Assembly (NCBI RefSeq): GCF_001612725.1
Contig: NZ_BDAZ01000025.1
Span: 163,099 to 227,098, forward strand
Length of the DNA stretch: 64,000 nt
Reading direction: 5' to 3'
Source: Nocardia anaemiae NBRC 100462
GTDB lineage: Bacteria > Actinomycetota > Actinomycetes > Mycobacteriales > Mycobacteriaceae
The notes under the pieces were generated by a model that saw only the letters and a program-made list of their open reading frames with translations, had not been told where the DNA came from and searched no databases. Shown here piece after piece: positions 54,181-63,200 of the stretch (its first letter is position 1; the number at the start of each line of letters is the position of its first letter). The translations under genes and the position numbers were made by a program.

Positions 54181-54918
54181 CCTCGGCCATTCACGCCAGA
54201 CACGCCGCCAGTAGCTCTGAAATGATGGAAGGTGCTCTGAACCGAATAACCTTGGCTTGCCAAGGGTCGAATATCGAGGGGGCACCTAACGAGTTCAGGA
54301 GACCTGCCGGACGTGGTTGTCTCCCTGCGGTAGTCGCCGACGGGTGCGCACACGGTCTACGCGGTGAATTCGGTCCGGGCCGCTCGTTACCGGGACCGGC
54401 ACACAGTGTCTGGTGCCAAGAGCGACGCCCGCGACGCGGGCCCGCGGCGTCGAGCACTACGCCGCGCTGTGGATCGACACCAGGAGTGCTGAGAATCGAA
54501 TCAGATCTCCAGCCTCAGCCAGTGCATGGTCGGCATCTCGACAGCTGCCCGAACAACCCGAAAGGTCGATCAGCGCGACGCAGGACATCGCATGCACCTC
54601 CGACTGGCGACCAGCAGCAACGGTGCAGCTGGTGTCTGCGGGGCGTCACCCTTGGTGTGGCCAAGCCGCGTGGTGAAGGCCGACAGCCCACGGTAATGAT
54701 GCATGGTGATCTTTTGGTCGAAATTCGTGCGGCACGGTGGTGTGCGGTAGCTGTGCTGGAGATCGTTAGGGCGGAGGGCAAGGGGCGCCGACGGCGGTTC
54801 ACTGGCGTGTATCTCGAGTCGAAGACACAAGGATAGACCGTGTCTGCCTCGGCCCCGACGATGCATTGAAGACAGTCCCGCCGGTTGCCTTCAGCGCGGC
54901 TAGATTGGTCTCATGACG
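54181..54918. other. 738-bp gap after the PknK-like gene, no recognisable gene
   Basis: No frame carries a motif. CCTTGGC-TT-GCCAAGG at 54250-54265 is a perfect 7-bp inverted repeat 70 bases past the kinase stop; it lacks a T-tract and could be an operator or weak terminator. A few short frames occur, but none is convincing. Confidence 0.4.
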
Positions 54919-55503
54919 TCAGCTCATGCCGTGCATGCCGTGTTCCAGTAAGGCGAAGATCGCATCCAGGGCGGCGCGGGGATCGGGCTCGTCGGCGACG
55001 AATTGAGGAATCTCGAGGACGTAGCGTGCGATAGCGCGGGCGGTGATGTCCTCGGGTGGCCTGCCCAACTCGGCGGCGATCGCAGCGGCCAAGGGCGTCT
55101 CGCACCGGATCCACAATCGGCGTGAGTATTCGCGCAATGCGGGGGTGCTCATGATCAGGTCGGTGCGACGGCGGATCTCCGGGCGCGGATCGATGAGGAA
55201 CAGCCCCCGCCCCAGCAGGAACTCGCGCAGCGCCGCCATCAGTGACTGTCCGGCCGGGCGTTGGGTGACCGCGGTCAGCAGGCTCTCGAGACGTTCGACA
55301 CCGTCGTCGAACATCATGGCTTCTTTGCCGTCGGGAACGTGGCGAAACATCGTCGGCACCGAGATGTCGACCGCGTCGGCGATCTCCTTCACGCTGACCT
55401 GGTCGTAGCCCTTCTCCAGAAACAGCTGCTCGGCGGCGGCCGCGAGGGCGCGACGGGTCTGGGAGTTCTTGCGGGCGCGGCGTCCGAGTGGTTCAGGAGG
55501 CAT
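54919..55503 (-). CDS. TetR-family regulator of the FAD-monooxygenase operon
   Basis: 194 residues. The helix-turn-helix is YDQVSVKEIADAVDISVPTMFRHV; the rest is a helical ligand domain with LYS-rich N-terminus (RRARKNSQTRRALAAAAEQLF). It diverges from the FAD-monooxygenase gene, and the gap contains two inverted repeats (55512-55554). It very likely represses that operon. Confidence 0.9.
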   Translation of the reverse strand: MPPEPLGRRARKNSQTRRALAAAAEQLFLEKGYDQVSVKEIADAVDISVPTMFRHVPDGKEAMMFDDGVERLESLLTAVTQRPAGQSLMAALREFLLGRGLFLIDPRPEIRRRTDLIMSTPALREYSRRLWIRCETPLAAAIAAELGRPPEDITARAIARYVLEIPQFVADEPDPRAALDAIFALLEHGMHGMS

Positions 55504-55511
55504 GCACCCAC

Positions 55512-55554
55512 GCTATCAGATAGCGCAAGTGAGTTAAATGCTTAATTCACTTGC
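55512..55554. promoter_or_regulatory. TetR operator with two inverted repeats
   Basis: GCTATC-A-GATAGC (55512-55524) is immediately followed by GCAAGTGAGTTAA (55525-55537), ATGC, and TTAATTCACTTGC (55542-55554). The second pair has 13-bp arms with one mismatch. Both lie between the divergent TetR and monooxygenase starts. Confidence 0.75.
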
Positions 55555-55612
55555 TCTTGTTAGTCGATTGTGTTTTTCTGGAGCGGATATTCCAGCGAGA
55601 CCTCGGAAGGGC

Positions 55613-57214
55613 ATGATCGAAATGAGCGTCAACGAACTCGAACAGATACCGGTCCTCATCGTCGGCGGAAGCCTCGTCGGACTGTCCGCGGCGGTTTTCC
55701 TGTCCTGGCAGGGCGTGCCCGTCGTGGTGGTCGACAAGCACTACGGCAGCTCGCCGCACCCCCGGGCGATCGGTTTCACCACCCGCACCATCGAGCACTT
55801 CCGTCAGACCGGCGTCGAGGTGCCCACCTCACTGCAAGGCATGAAACCGCCGCGGCGCGCCCGGGTGGAGAGCCTCAGCGGCACCTGGTTGGAGGAATAT
55901 CCCTGGAGCCCCGGCGGCAAGGGCTCCTACGGCGCCGACCAGTCACCGGTCCACGCGATCGCGATCACCCAGGACAAACTCGAACCGCTACTGCGTGAGC
56001 GAGCCCGCGAGTACGGTGCCGACTTGCGCCTTGGCACCGAACTCCTGGACCTGGCGCAAGACAACGACGGCGTCACCGCGACGCTGCGCCGCCGTGACGA
56101 CGGCCACCAGTACGCTCTGCGCGCCCGCTATGTGGTGGCCGCCGACGGCGCGGACAGCCCGGTGCGCACCAACCTGGGGATCGAGCGTCACGGCGTCGGC
56201 CCACTGTCGGTGCAGCGCAGCATCTTGTTCCGCGCCCCCCTCGAGGACTACCTGCAGCACGGCGTGGTCCAATTCGAGATCGAGCAACCCGACTTCACGG
56301 CGTTCTTGACCACCTACTCCGATGGCCGGTGGGTGCTGATGCTCTCCGATGACGTCGAACGCACCCCCGCCCAGCAGATCGAACTGGTGCAGCGCGCGAT
56401 CGGCCGTACCGATATCCCCATCGAACTCATCACCACCGGCCGGTGGAAGCTGGCCGGTCTGATCGCCGACCGCTTCTCGCAGGGACGAATCTTCCTCGCC
56501 GGTGACGCAGCGCACCAACTGCCGCCCAACCGCGGCGGGTACGGCGCCAACACCGGCATCGACGATGTGCACAACCTGGCCTGGAAACTGGCCGCGGTGC
56601 TCTCGGGCGAGTCGGACCCGCGGCTGCTGAACACCTACGACGCCGAGCGCCGCCCAACCGCAGACCTGCGTCACGATCAACTGTTCGCTCGCGCCGACTA
56701 CAAGGCCTTCTTGAAAGTCGATACCCCTGATACCCCCGTGCTCGACGATTCGGCCATCGAGTTGGGGCAGCTGTACCGCTCGGCTGCGGTGCTGGGTGCG
56801 GACGCGTGCTTGCCGACCGCGCAACTCCCCGAGCAGTGGGCGGGTCAGCCCGGTACCCGCGCCCCGCACCAGTGGGTGCGCATCGGCGACAACAAGCGCT
56901 CCACGCTCGATCTGATCGAACGCGACTGGGTCCTGCTCTCAGCCGATGAGTGTTGGGCCGCCGCAGCCGCCCAGGCGACTGCGCAGCTGGGCATCGGAAT
57001 CGATTTCCAGCAGGCCGGAACCGACGTCGTGTTCGACGACCACGAGGCGTTCGAGCACGCCTACGGCATCGAGTCCACCGGCACCACACTGATCCGGCCC
57101 GACGGCTACATCGCCTGGCGGACCCGCGTCGCGCCAGACGATCCCGCCCGGGAACTGACCCAGGTCCTGGCCTCCCTCGCCGCGGCCACCCGCGCCGACT
57201 CCACCGAAAATTGA
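55613..57214 (+). CDS. FAD-dependent aromatic monooxygenase
   Basis: 533 residues from the ATG at 55613, or 55622; GGAAGG lies upstream. Motifs of the phenol-hydroxylase/PHBH class are VLIVGGSLVGLSAAVFL, VVAADGADSPVRTNLGI, and FLAGDAAHQLPPNRGGYGAN followed by GIDDVHNLAWKL. The C-terminal ~170 residues form the thioredoxin-like domain of enzymes such as polyketide hydroxylases. It adds oxygen to an aromatic ring with NAD(P)H. It is followed by a SnoaL-like gene ten bases on, the common pair in aromatic-polyketide tailoring. No polyketide synthase is in the window. Confidence 0.9.
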   Translation: MIEMSVNELEQIPVLIVGGSLVGLSAAVFLSWQGVPVVVVDKHYGSSPHPRAIGFTTRTIEHFRQTGVEVPTSLQGMKPPRRARVESLSGTWLEEYPWSPGGKGSYGADQSPVHAIAITQDKLEPLLRERAREYGADLRLGTELLDLAQDNDGVTATLRRRDDGHQYALRARYVVAADGADSPVRTNLGIERHGVGPLSVQRSILFRAPLEDYLQHGVVQFEIEQPDFTAFLTTYSDGRWVLMLSDDVERTPAQQIELVQRAIGRTDIPIELITTGRWKLAGLIADRFSQGRIFLAGDAAHQLPPNRGGYGANTGIDDVHNLAWKLAAVLSGESDPRLLNTYDAERRPTADLRHDQLFARADYKAFLKVDTPDTPVLDDSAIELGQLYRSAAVLGADACLPTAQLPEQWAGQPGTRAPHQWVRIGDNKRSTLDLIERDWVLLSADECWAAAAAQATAQLGIGIDFQQAGTDVVFDDHEAFEHAYGIESTGTTLIRPDGYIAWRTRVAPDDPARELTQVLASLAAATRADSTEN

Positions 57215-57224
57215 GGTGATAGCT

Positions 57225-57668
57225 ATGAATGCCACACTGCAACAGCGAATTCAGCGACTGGAAGATCTCGAAGCGATCCGCGATCTGACCGCGCGCTACG
57301 CCGACGCCATCAACAAGGGCTGGAACGGCAAGACCGTCGATCTCGACGCCGTCGCCCAAGTTTTCGCCACCGACGCGAGATGGGAGAGCCATGAAGGCGA
57401 GGTGACCGTCGGTATCGAGGCGATCCTCGCCGCGTTGCCCGCCGCTACCTCGGTCGTGGAGTTCTCGATGCACGCCTTCGTGAACCCGATCATCGTCCTC
57501 GACGGCGACACCGCGACAGCACACTGGCTGATGTGGGTGGCCTCGGTGATGGCCGGCGATCCGCGCGCGGTCTACATGAGCACCGACATCACCTACCTGC
57601 GGACCAGCGACAGCTGGCGCATCCACACCGTCAAGGTTGACTTTGGCACCAAACTGTCCACCAGCTGA
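57225..57668 (+). CDS. SnoaL-like / NTF2-fold protein
   Basis: 147 residues from the ATG at 57225; GAGGTGAT sits five bases upstream. The fold is the SnoaL-like (NTF2) cone: LEAIRDLTARYADAIN, VAQVFATDARWES, VGIEAILAAL, VVEFSMHAFVNPIIVLDGDTATAHWLM, and an ending DITYLRTSDSWRIHTVKVDF. Such proteins cyclise, isomerise or hydrolyse small molecules after hydroxylation. It is co-transcribed with the FAD-monooxygenase. Confidence 0.85.
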   Translation: MNATLQQRIQRLEDLEAIRDLTARYADAINKGWNGKTVDLDAVAQVFATDARWESHEGEVTVGIEAILAALPAATSVVEFSMHAFVNPIIVLDGDTATAHWLMWVASVMAGDPRAVYMSTDITYLRTSDSWRIHTVKVDFGTKLSTS

Positions 57669-58093
57669 CCCGGATGGCTAGACGGCGAGGCAAAGCAGGT
57701 CGAACGAACGTGGTGACAGCTGCGATCAGTAGGGCGTCATAAGCGGTGACAGATACGGTGGCCAGCCACACAAGACGCTCCTGTTCAGTCCGGAAATAGT
57801 GTGTCGAACGCGAGTTGGCTTGAGCCCGAGACCATCGGCGGTGCGTTGCGGGTGCGGGTTGCGGGTCGGGGAAGGTTGTGGTGCTTTGAGCTGCATACGA
57901 CGGTCATGCAGCAGGTTCACGACATCGGTACTGGACCGCAGCGCGGTCAGGTCGTCGCGTGTCAGCAGCATTGAGCGGCCCGAGTAGTCCAGTTGCAGAG
58001 GGACACAACAGCATCGACAAAGCGGCCGGTGGGGCAGAGCAGATCGCCTGCTCAGCCCCACCGGCCGCTTCAGGGTGCGGGCGGGATAGTAGT
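57669..58093 (-). other. 425-bp gap with a possible small gene and a strong hairpin
   Basis: An 81-codon minus-strand frame from an ATG at 57971 (MLLTRDDLTALRSSTDVVNL) to 57726 begins like a protein but becomes Pro/Arg-rich; there is no ribosome site. It might be the relic of an element gene. The stretch also contains the hairpin at 58020-58070. Confidence 0.3.
58020..58070 (-). terminator. strong hairpin at the end of the right element operon
   Basis: AAGCGGCCGGTGGGGC pairs perfectly with GCCCCACCGGCCGCTT over 16 bp. The loop contains a second nested stem, GAGCAG / CTGCTC. It lies 24 bases beyond the stop of the last minus-strand gene. The stem is long enough to act on either strand; T-residues are few. 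Confidence 0.7.
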
Positions 58094-58510
58094 TCAGCAG
58101 GTGGCGGCGACGCGCGGCTGCGCGTGCGGGTCCGGGCCGTGGTCGGTACTCAGTCGCCACGTCGGCACCGGCCCCACCGTGTCGTCATTGTCGGTGCCGG
58201 GGTACGCGGTGGTGACCGCGCGTGCCGCGCTGACGGCGTCGGTGTAGGTGATACCGGTCAACGGCCCCGTGGTGATCAGCACGGCGGCGGTGGCGGGGTG
58301 GTAACGGGCGTCGGTGCGCTGGTTGCGGTACACGGCGAACACCGGAACCCACGGTGCTGGTACACCGGGTTCGGCGGGGGCGGTGAATTGGCGAGTGGCC
58401 TCGGCGGTGACCGCCAGCCACATCTCGAGACTGTCTGGGGCGTGGCGCGATGATGCGAACACCTGATGCAGCGCCGCCGCGACGATGGCCGGGGTGGAAG
58501 TGTTGATCAT
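58094..58510 (-). CDS. small element protein, unknown function
   Basis: 138 residues from the ATG at 58510 with AAAGGG upstream; the seven-residue longer version lacks a ribosome site. No motif was recognised. It has alternating helices and strands (IVAAALHQVFASSRHAPDS, MWLAVTAEATRQF, WVPVFAVYRNQRTDARYHP, TGITYTDAVSAARAVT). It is the last gene of the right minus-strand operon and ends at a strong hairpin. Confidence 0.6.
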   Translation of the reverse strand: MINTSTPAIVAAALHQVFASSRHAPDSLEMWLAVTAEATRQFTAPAEPGVPAPWVPVFAVYRNQRTDARYHPATAAVLITTGPLTGITYTDAVSAARAVTTAYPGTDNDDTVGPVPTWRLSTDHGPDPHAQPRVAATC

Positions 58511-58786
58511 GATTGGTAGAGCCCTTTCCATGAAATGACAAACGAGATCGGACGAGATGACGGGGTGCGGTGCGCGGAACCCGAGGGGCCAGTTCCCTGG
58601 GTCCCGGGCCGCGCAGGGGCCCCCAGGCGGTGGCGAGGGCGAATTTCTTGGGGTGCCCGCCGCTCTGGTGAGCGGTGGCGAGAGTGGCGAGATCGGTTGC
58701 CGCAGTGTCGGTGTGAGGGTTTTGCGATGCCGTGCGGCTGTGGCAGAGGTGCTGGGTGTCGTTCGTGGTTTCGGCTGTTGTGGAAT

Positions 58787-59572
58787 TCATCGTTGATCGG
58801 TTTTGGGGGCCAGGGCTACCGTCCAGCGGTGCGGGCCTATGGGATCGATGGCTTTGGCCGTGATGTGGTCGATGTGCTCGCTGAGTGGGTTGCTGGGGTG
58901 TCTGGCCCATTCGAGCGTTCGTCGCTCGGCTTGTTCGGCGTTGCTGGCGTCGATGGCCACGACGACGACTCGGTCGCGGTCGGGGCAGCCGGGGTCGTGG
59001 CTGAGCCGTTCGACATTCCAGCTCTGCGACGGTGTCTCGGGCTGAGCGACCGGGGCTCGACCGGGCGGTGTGCTGATTGGCGGTTCGTCGGGTGTTGTCA
59101 ACTCTGCCAGGAGCATTCGAGGAGGCGTTGGTGATGGGTTCGTGATCGCGTTGGCGGCGGCCGACGGGTTGTCGAAGACACGGCCGTCGGGCAGCATCAG
59201 CCCTTCGGCGGTGATGACAGCCGAGAGGCTGGAATCGGGCATTGTCAGGGTCTGGCCCGGCTTGAGTTGTCCGGTGTCGATCAGTTCGCGGATGGTTACC
59301 CGTCGGGTGCGCGGGAACGGGAACGGGTCGTCGAAGTCGTGGTCGAGCTGCCATGACGGTGCGCATGTCGTGCAGATGGTGCCGTTGTCATGGCCGCACA
59401 CGGTGGGCGGCACGATCCGCAGGCGGATATCGCGGGTGGCCTGCACTCGTTCTCCGGTGTCGAAGTAGGTGAACGACTCGTCCAGGTGAGCGATCAGCAC
59501 CTGGCCGTCGTGTTCGTTTTTGGTCAACTCGGCGCGCGCCTGCTCGTCGGGCGAGTGGCTGGAATTCGTCAT
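58787..59572 (-). CDS. RAMA-domain protein (modified-DNA reader)
   Basis: 261 residues from the ATG at 59572 (AGGAG upstream). Residues ~93-145 match the RAMA fold: TIRELIDTGQLKPGQTLTM, then an alpha/beta segment ending SAVITAEGLMLPDGRVFDNP SAAANAI. RAMA domains read modified DNA in restriction systems. Upstream, CGHDNGTICTTC near residue 59-70 is a likely zinc knuckle. The C-terminal ~110 residues are unrecognised. As a gene on the same element as a DNA methyltransferase it could read that mark. Confidence 0.6.
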   Translation of the reverse strand: MTNSSHSPDEQARAELTKNEHDGQVLIAHLDESFTYFDTGERVQATRDIRLRIVPPTVCGHDNGTICTTCAPSWQLDHDFDDPFPFPRTRRVTIRELIDTGQLKPGQTLTMPDSSLSAVITAEGLMLPDGRVFDNPSAAANAITNPSPTPPRMLLAELTTPDEPPISTPPGRAPVAQPETPSQSWNVERLSHDPGCPDRDRVVVVAIDASNAEQAERRTLEWARHPSNPLSEHIDHITAKAIDPIGPHRWTVALAPKTDQR

Positions 59573-59687
59573 TGAGAGTCTCCTGTCATCGGTGGATCGG
59601 TCGATGCGATTCGATGGAGGTGGGCATGTGCGCGACACGCGTGGCATCAGGTGTTTCAGCTCCCCCGATGCCACGCGTGTCGCTCGG

Positions 59688-60485
59688 TTACGTTGCGGCG
59701 AAGCGGAACTTCTTCGGCGCGGCCGATGTTTGTGTGGCGACGCCGGTTTCGGTGAGCTTGACCAGTGCGTTGTGCACCGCCCCGCTCGATCGGGTGATCG
59801 CTTTGCCGATCTGGTGAGGGCTGAATTCCTTCTCCGGGTGATCGCGCAGGAAGTCCTCCACCTGTCCCCGCAGCGCACCCGAAGCCAGCCGCACCGGTGA
59901 CTCGGGCTGCGCCGCTGCCACATCGGGACCGGGGGCCGGGGCATCGGGGGCAGGGGCAGCGGGTTCTTCGCCCGTAGGGGTGGCTACGGCCAGTTCCGGC
60001 TGCCCCGTGTCCGGCCCGGGGTCGGCGGATGCGGTGTCACTGTCGGGCTGTGCCGTCGCGCCGGGTTGAGACGGCTCAGAGCCGGTAACGGGTGCCGTCA
60101 CGTCAGCGGCAACGGGTTCGGTCGTCGCCTCAGTGGTAGCGGGTTCGGCGGGTGCCGTGGTGGTGGTCTGGTCGGTGGTGGTCCAGGTTTTGGCCGAGCG
60201 GGGAGAGTCGGGGTCACGGTGGGAGCGGGCGGTCCCAGCGGTTTCCCAGCCCAACAGGATGCGTCGCGTGGTGGAACCGGCGATCCCGGCCGCACCGGCC
60301 AGCTCGTCGGCGGTGAATCCGGGATAGTTGCCCAACGCCGCCCACAACGCTTTGTCGGTGTCGGTGCGCAGCACCGGCACGCCTGCCACTGGTTCCCCGC
60401 CCGGGGCGGCGGCGGTGGTGGTCGGGTCGGTGCTGCCAGGTGCCGGGCGCGTGGTGGTGTTTTTGTTTTTCTTTCGTGCGGACAT
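59688..60485 (-). CDS. two winged-helix domains joined by a long linker
   Basis: 265 residues from the ATG at 60485 (GGAGGG upstream). The first winged helix is near residues 46-95 (DKALWAALGNYPGFTADELA, then GIAGSTTRRILLGWETAG) and the second near 200-265 (LRGQVEDFLRDHPEKEFSPHQIGKAITRSSGAVHNALVKL). About 90 Ala/Pro/Thr/Glu-rich residues separate them. Two DNA-binding heads on a flexible linker suit a bridging or segregation protein of the element, or a regulator. It has no enzymatic motif. Confidence 0.7.
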   Translation of the reverse strand: MSARKKNKNTTTRPAPGSTDPTTTAAAPGGEPVAGVPVLRTDTDKALWAALGNYPGFTADELAGAAGIAGSTTRRILLGWETAGTARSHRDPDSPRSAKTWTTTDQTTTTAPAEPATTEATTEPVAADVTAPVTGSEPSQPGATAQPDSDTASADPGPDTGQPELAVATPTGEEPAAPAPDAPAPGPDVAAAQPESPVRLASGALRGQVEDFLRDHPEKEFSPHQIGKAITRSSGAVHNALVKLTETGVATQTSAAPKKFRFAAT

Positions 60486-60817
60486 GACGGGTCCCTCCAT
60501 GAATTACGGGATTTCGGTGGATGTTTCGGTCATGTCCCGGCCGGGACGGAAACCACGCCGTATCGGGGAAAATCCCCCGGGGTTTCGACGTCGTTCCCAT
60601 CACTATGGACGCTCGATACCCGTGCCGATGTCAAGCGGATCGTGAAAAGAATGAATCGCGCCCCGAATTCTTCTCGTCCGTCGCCGGAATTCGAATACTG
60701 CGAAAGGAATTCGACTCTTCCGCATTTCCCAGCGAGGCGATGGGCGATCGAGGGCTCGTCGAGATGAGCCGCCACCGCGCGGAGCGCAGTGGCGGGGTGG
60801 AGGTGAAGCGGTTGTGG

Positions 60818-61324
60818 TCAGTCGTCGCCGGTTATCAGGTCGGCGGTGGTGAGGTCGGTGTGCAGGTCGTGCAGTTCGTCGAGTTCGGCGTCGAGTTCGC
60901 GGGCGTCGAATTCGGCTGGGTCGTCGCCGAGGTCGGGCAGGTTCCCGTGACGCAGGGTGGTGGCCAGGGCCGCGAGCCGGTGGGCGAGTGCCTCGGCCCG
61001 GTCGGCCAGTTGGTGATGCCGCCGCTCGAGGAGGTCGGCCGCGTGGGCGCGCTGGGCTGCGAGTAGTTCGCGCATCTGCTGGTGCCATTGCTCGCTGCCG
61101 CCGTCGGCGGGCAGCAGATGCCACGGATGAGTCAGAACACGCGCGCCTTCCGGTGTTCGCACGCAGCACTGGAGGGTGCCGTGGTAGAGGTACACATAGG
61201 TGACCGTGCCTCGTAGGTCGGGCCGATCGGCGGGTGTGACCTCGTCACCTACCCGGATCGGGCAGTCGGTACCGGGCACGGTGACGGTGGTTGCGGGGGC
61301 GGGTGTCGTGTCGTCGTCGGTCAT
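60818..61324 (-). CDS. coiled-coil protein with an N-terminal beta domain
   Basis: 168 residues from the ATG at 61324 (GGAAGGAAA upstream). The N-terminus resembles a small SH3-like barrel (IRVGDEVTPADRPDLRGTVTYVY, then GTLQCCVRTPEGARVL). A long helix of Arg, His, Leu and Glu (MRELLAAQRAHAADLLERRH, LADRAEALAHRLAALATTL) forms a likely coiled coil, and the end is acidic. Function unknown. It lies between the VWA and winged-helix genes of the operon. Confidence 0.65.
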   Translation of the reverse strand: MTDDDTTPAPATTVTVPGTDCPIRVGDEVTPADRPDLRGTVTYVYLYHGTLQCCVRTPEGARVLTHPWHLLPADGGSEQWHQQMRELLAAQRAHAADLLERRHHQLADRAEALAHRLAALATTLRHGNLPDLGDDPAEFDARELDAELDELHDLHTDLTTADLITGDD

Positions 61325-61454
61325 CGTGGGTTTCCTTCCGGGATTGCGTGGGTTGTCGAAAATGATTGCGGGGAAAGTAGATTCAGCGGGTACCGGAACC
61401 GGCCGGACCACTGCCGTGGCGCGGGGTTCGCTGCCCCGCGCCATGGTCGCGGGG

Positions 61455-63155
61455 TTATGCGGTGCGGACGGCGGTCACGGCGGCGCGGGCGATGGCGGCG
61501 GCGGTGGCGGCGGGGTTGGTGAGTTCGTGCACGGTCGCGCCGGTCAGCGGTTTGGACCGTGCCTCGTCCGGAGTCAGCCACAGCACCGCGCAGCCGTTGG
61601 CGCGCAATCGATCCAGTCGTTTCTGCGCGGCGGTGCGGGGCTCGTCACGGAAGCGGCCGTCGGAGATGATGACCAGTAGGCGGGTGTTCTGCGGCCGGGA
61701 TAGTCCGAGTGCGCCGTCGAGGGCGTCGATGGCGGTGTCGATGGCCTCGTAGAGGGCGGTGGCGGCGAAGTCGGTCACTTTCGCTGGGGCGGTGCCTGGG
61801 TAGGTGACCGGCAGCACCTCCTTGCCGAAGGTGAGTGTGGCTGTTTCGGCGGGCATCGCCGCGAGTTTCGCGGCGGTGGCGATGATCCAGGCGGCGGAGG
61901 CCACCTCGGCGGTGTAGCGGTCCATCGACCCTGACACGTCGCAGGCGATCCCGATCCGCAGTGGTGGCACGGGAACGGGTTTGGCGGTGGTGCGGGTGAA
62001 CGGTTGCGCGGTCGGGATCGCCCCGGCGGCGCGCTGGGCATCGCGGGCCAGCACGCCGCGCATCCGCATCCGGCCCGGTGGCAGCGCGGAGGTGGTTTTG
62101 GTGATCGCGCGTTCGCGCTGGCTGGCGGTATTCAGGGCGCGGGCCAGCACCCGTGCGGCGGCGCGTTCGGTGTCGCGGGGGGCGCGGGTGGTGCGTCCGG
62201 TGCTCCGGCCGGTGCGGGGGCGTTTGCCGAACACGTGTGCCGCTGTCGTGTCGGCGCGGTCGGTGTGGCGGGCCTCCTCCCGCGCGGCCCGGTCGGCGAG
62301 GTCGGCGGGATCGGGTGGGAGCTGGTGCGCGGCAACGTTTTTCGCGACGTTCCCGAGTGCGCCGGTGACAGCTTCGCCCAGCGGGGAGCCTGGTTGCGGG
62401 GTGGTGTGGGGTTCGGGGCCGACGATCTCGGCCCAGCGTCGCCCGAGTTCGAGCATGCCGGTGGTGTTGGTGTCGGACAGGCGGTGCGCGATGCGCCACA
62501 GGGTTCGCAATTGCCGGAGGGTGTCGCGGCCGAGCACGGCCTCGATGGCGGTGGTGGCGGGTGCGCATTCGTCGGTGTCGAGTACGCCTGCGTCGATGCG
62601 GGCCAGCATGAGCGCCGCAGTGTGGGCGGCGGCGTAGCGGGTGGGCGCGAGCCGGGTGGTGGCCAGCTCGCCGCCGGTGTCGGCGAAGACCAGCTCGCGG
62701 GTGCTCGCGCGCAGCCAGTGCCGGTCGCTCGGGCGGCGGCGTAGTTGGGCGGCCTCGATGCGGGACTCCTCCAAAAGCAGTGCCGCCCCGGCGCTCTGCG
62801 GGTGCGCGGTTGGTGGTGGACTCCAGCGGGTGTGGGTGGCGTGGGCGCATTCGTGGGTGAGCGCGCCCCAGGTGGGGGCGTAGCGGTTGCGGTCGGCGGG
62901 CCGCCACGGGCGGGCGGTGGCGGGATCGATGCCCAGGTTCGCGCCCTCGATGGCGATGGCGGCACGGTCGGGCACGAACATTGCGAGGTTCCCGTCGGCC
63001 GCGCCGGGGGCGATGACCACGGTGAGGTCGTCGCGGTCGGCGATTGCTGGGGTTTCAGTGGTCATCGCATCAGACAGGGTCTCCCACCCGGTACGGGCGG
63101 GTGGTACGGCGGTCGGGGCGGTGGGGGCGGTGATCACGTGCGGGGCGGTGGTCAT
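61455..63155 (-). CDS. VWA-domain protein with an HExxH motif
   Basis: 566 residues. Near residues 100-104, WGALTHECAHATHTRW contains HExxH, as in zinc peptidases. A helical middle is followed by a C-terminal VWA domain with IGIACDVSGSMDRY near residue 405 (the MIDAS Asp-x-Ser-x-Ser), LLVIISDGRFRDEPR and VLWLTPDEARSK. Proteins pairing a putative metallopeptidase domain with VWA (as in DUF2201) work with MoxR ATPases, and a MoxR gene lies 45 bases upstream. Its role on the element is unknown. Confidence 0.8.
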   Translation of the reverse strand: MTTAPHVITAPTAPTAVPPARTGWETLSDAMTTETPAIADRDDLTVVIAPGAADGNLAMFVPDRAAIAIEGANLGIDPATARPWRPADRNRYAPTWGALTHECAHATHTRWSPPPTAHPQSAGAALLLEESRIEAAQLRRRPSDRHWLRASTRELVFADTGGELATTRLAPTRYAAAHTAALMLARIDAGVLDTDECAPATTAIEAVLGRDTLRQLRTLWRIAHRLSDTNTTGMLELGRRWAEIVGPEPHTTPQPGSPLGEAVTGALGNVAKNVAAHQLPPDPADLADRAAREEARHTDRADTTAAHVFGKRPRTGRSTGRTTRAPRDTERAAARVLARALNTASQRERAITKTTSALPPGRMRMRGVLARDAQRAAGAIPTAQPFTRTTAKPVPVPPLRIGIACDVSGSMDRYTAEVASAAWIIATAAKLAAMPAETATLTFGKEVLPVTYPGTAPAKVTDFAATALYEAIDTAIDALDGALGLSRPQNTRLLVIISDGRFRDEPRTAAQKRLDRLRANGCAVLWLTPDEARSKPLTGATVHELTNPAATAAAIARAAVTAVRTA

Positions 63156-63200
63156 GGCGGGGGTGTCCTATCTGGCGATAGTGGTGCGGGGGTGTGGGTT

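Noticed and set aside
54222..54836. 204-residue plus-strand frame after the kinase gene
   Set aside because: Low-quality composition, no motif, no ribosome site.
55613..57214. Squalene epoxidase partner for the cyclase
   Set aside because: Its motifs and C-terminal thioredoxin-like domain fit phenol-hydroxylase-type enzymes, and it pairs with a SnoaL gene 15 kb away from the cyclase.
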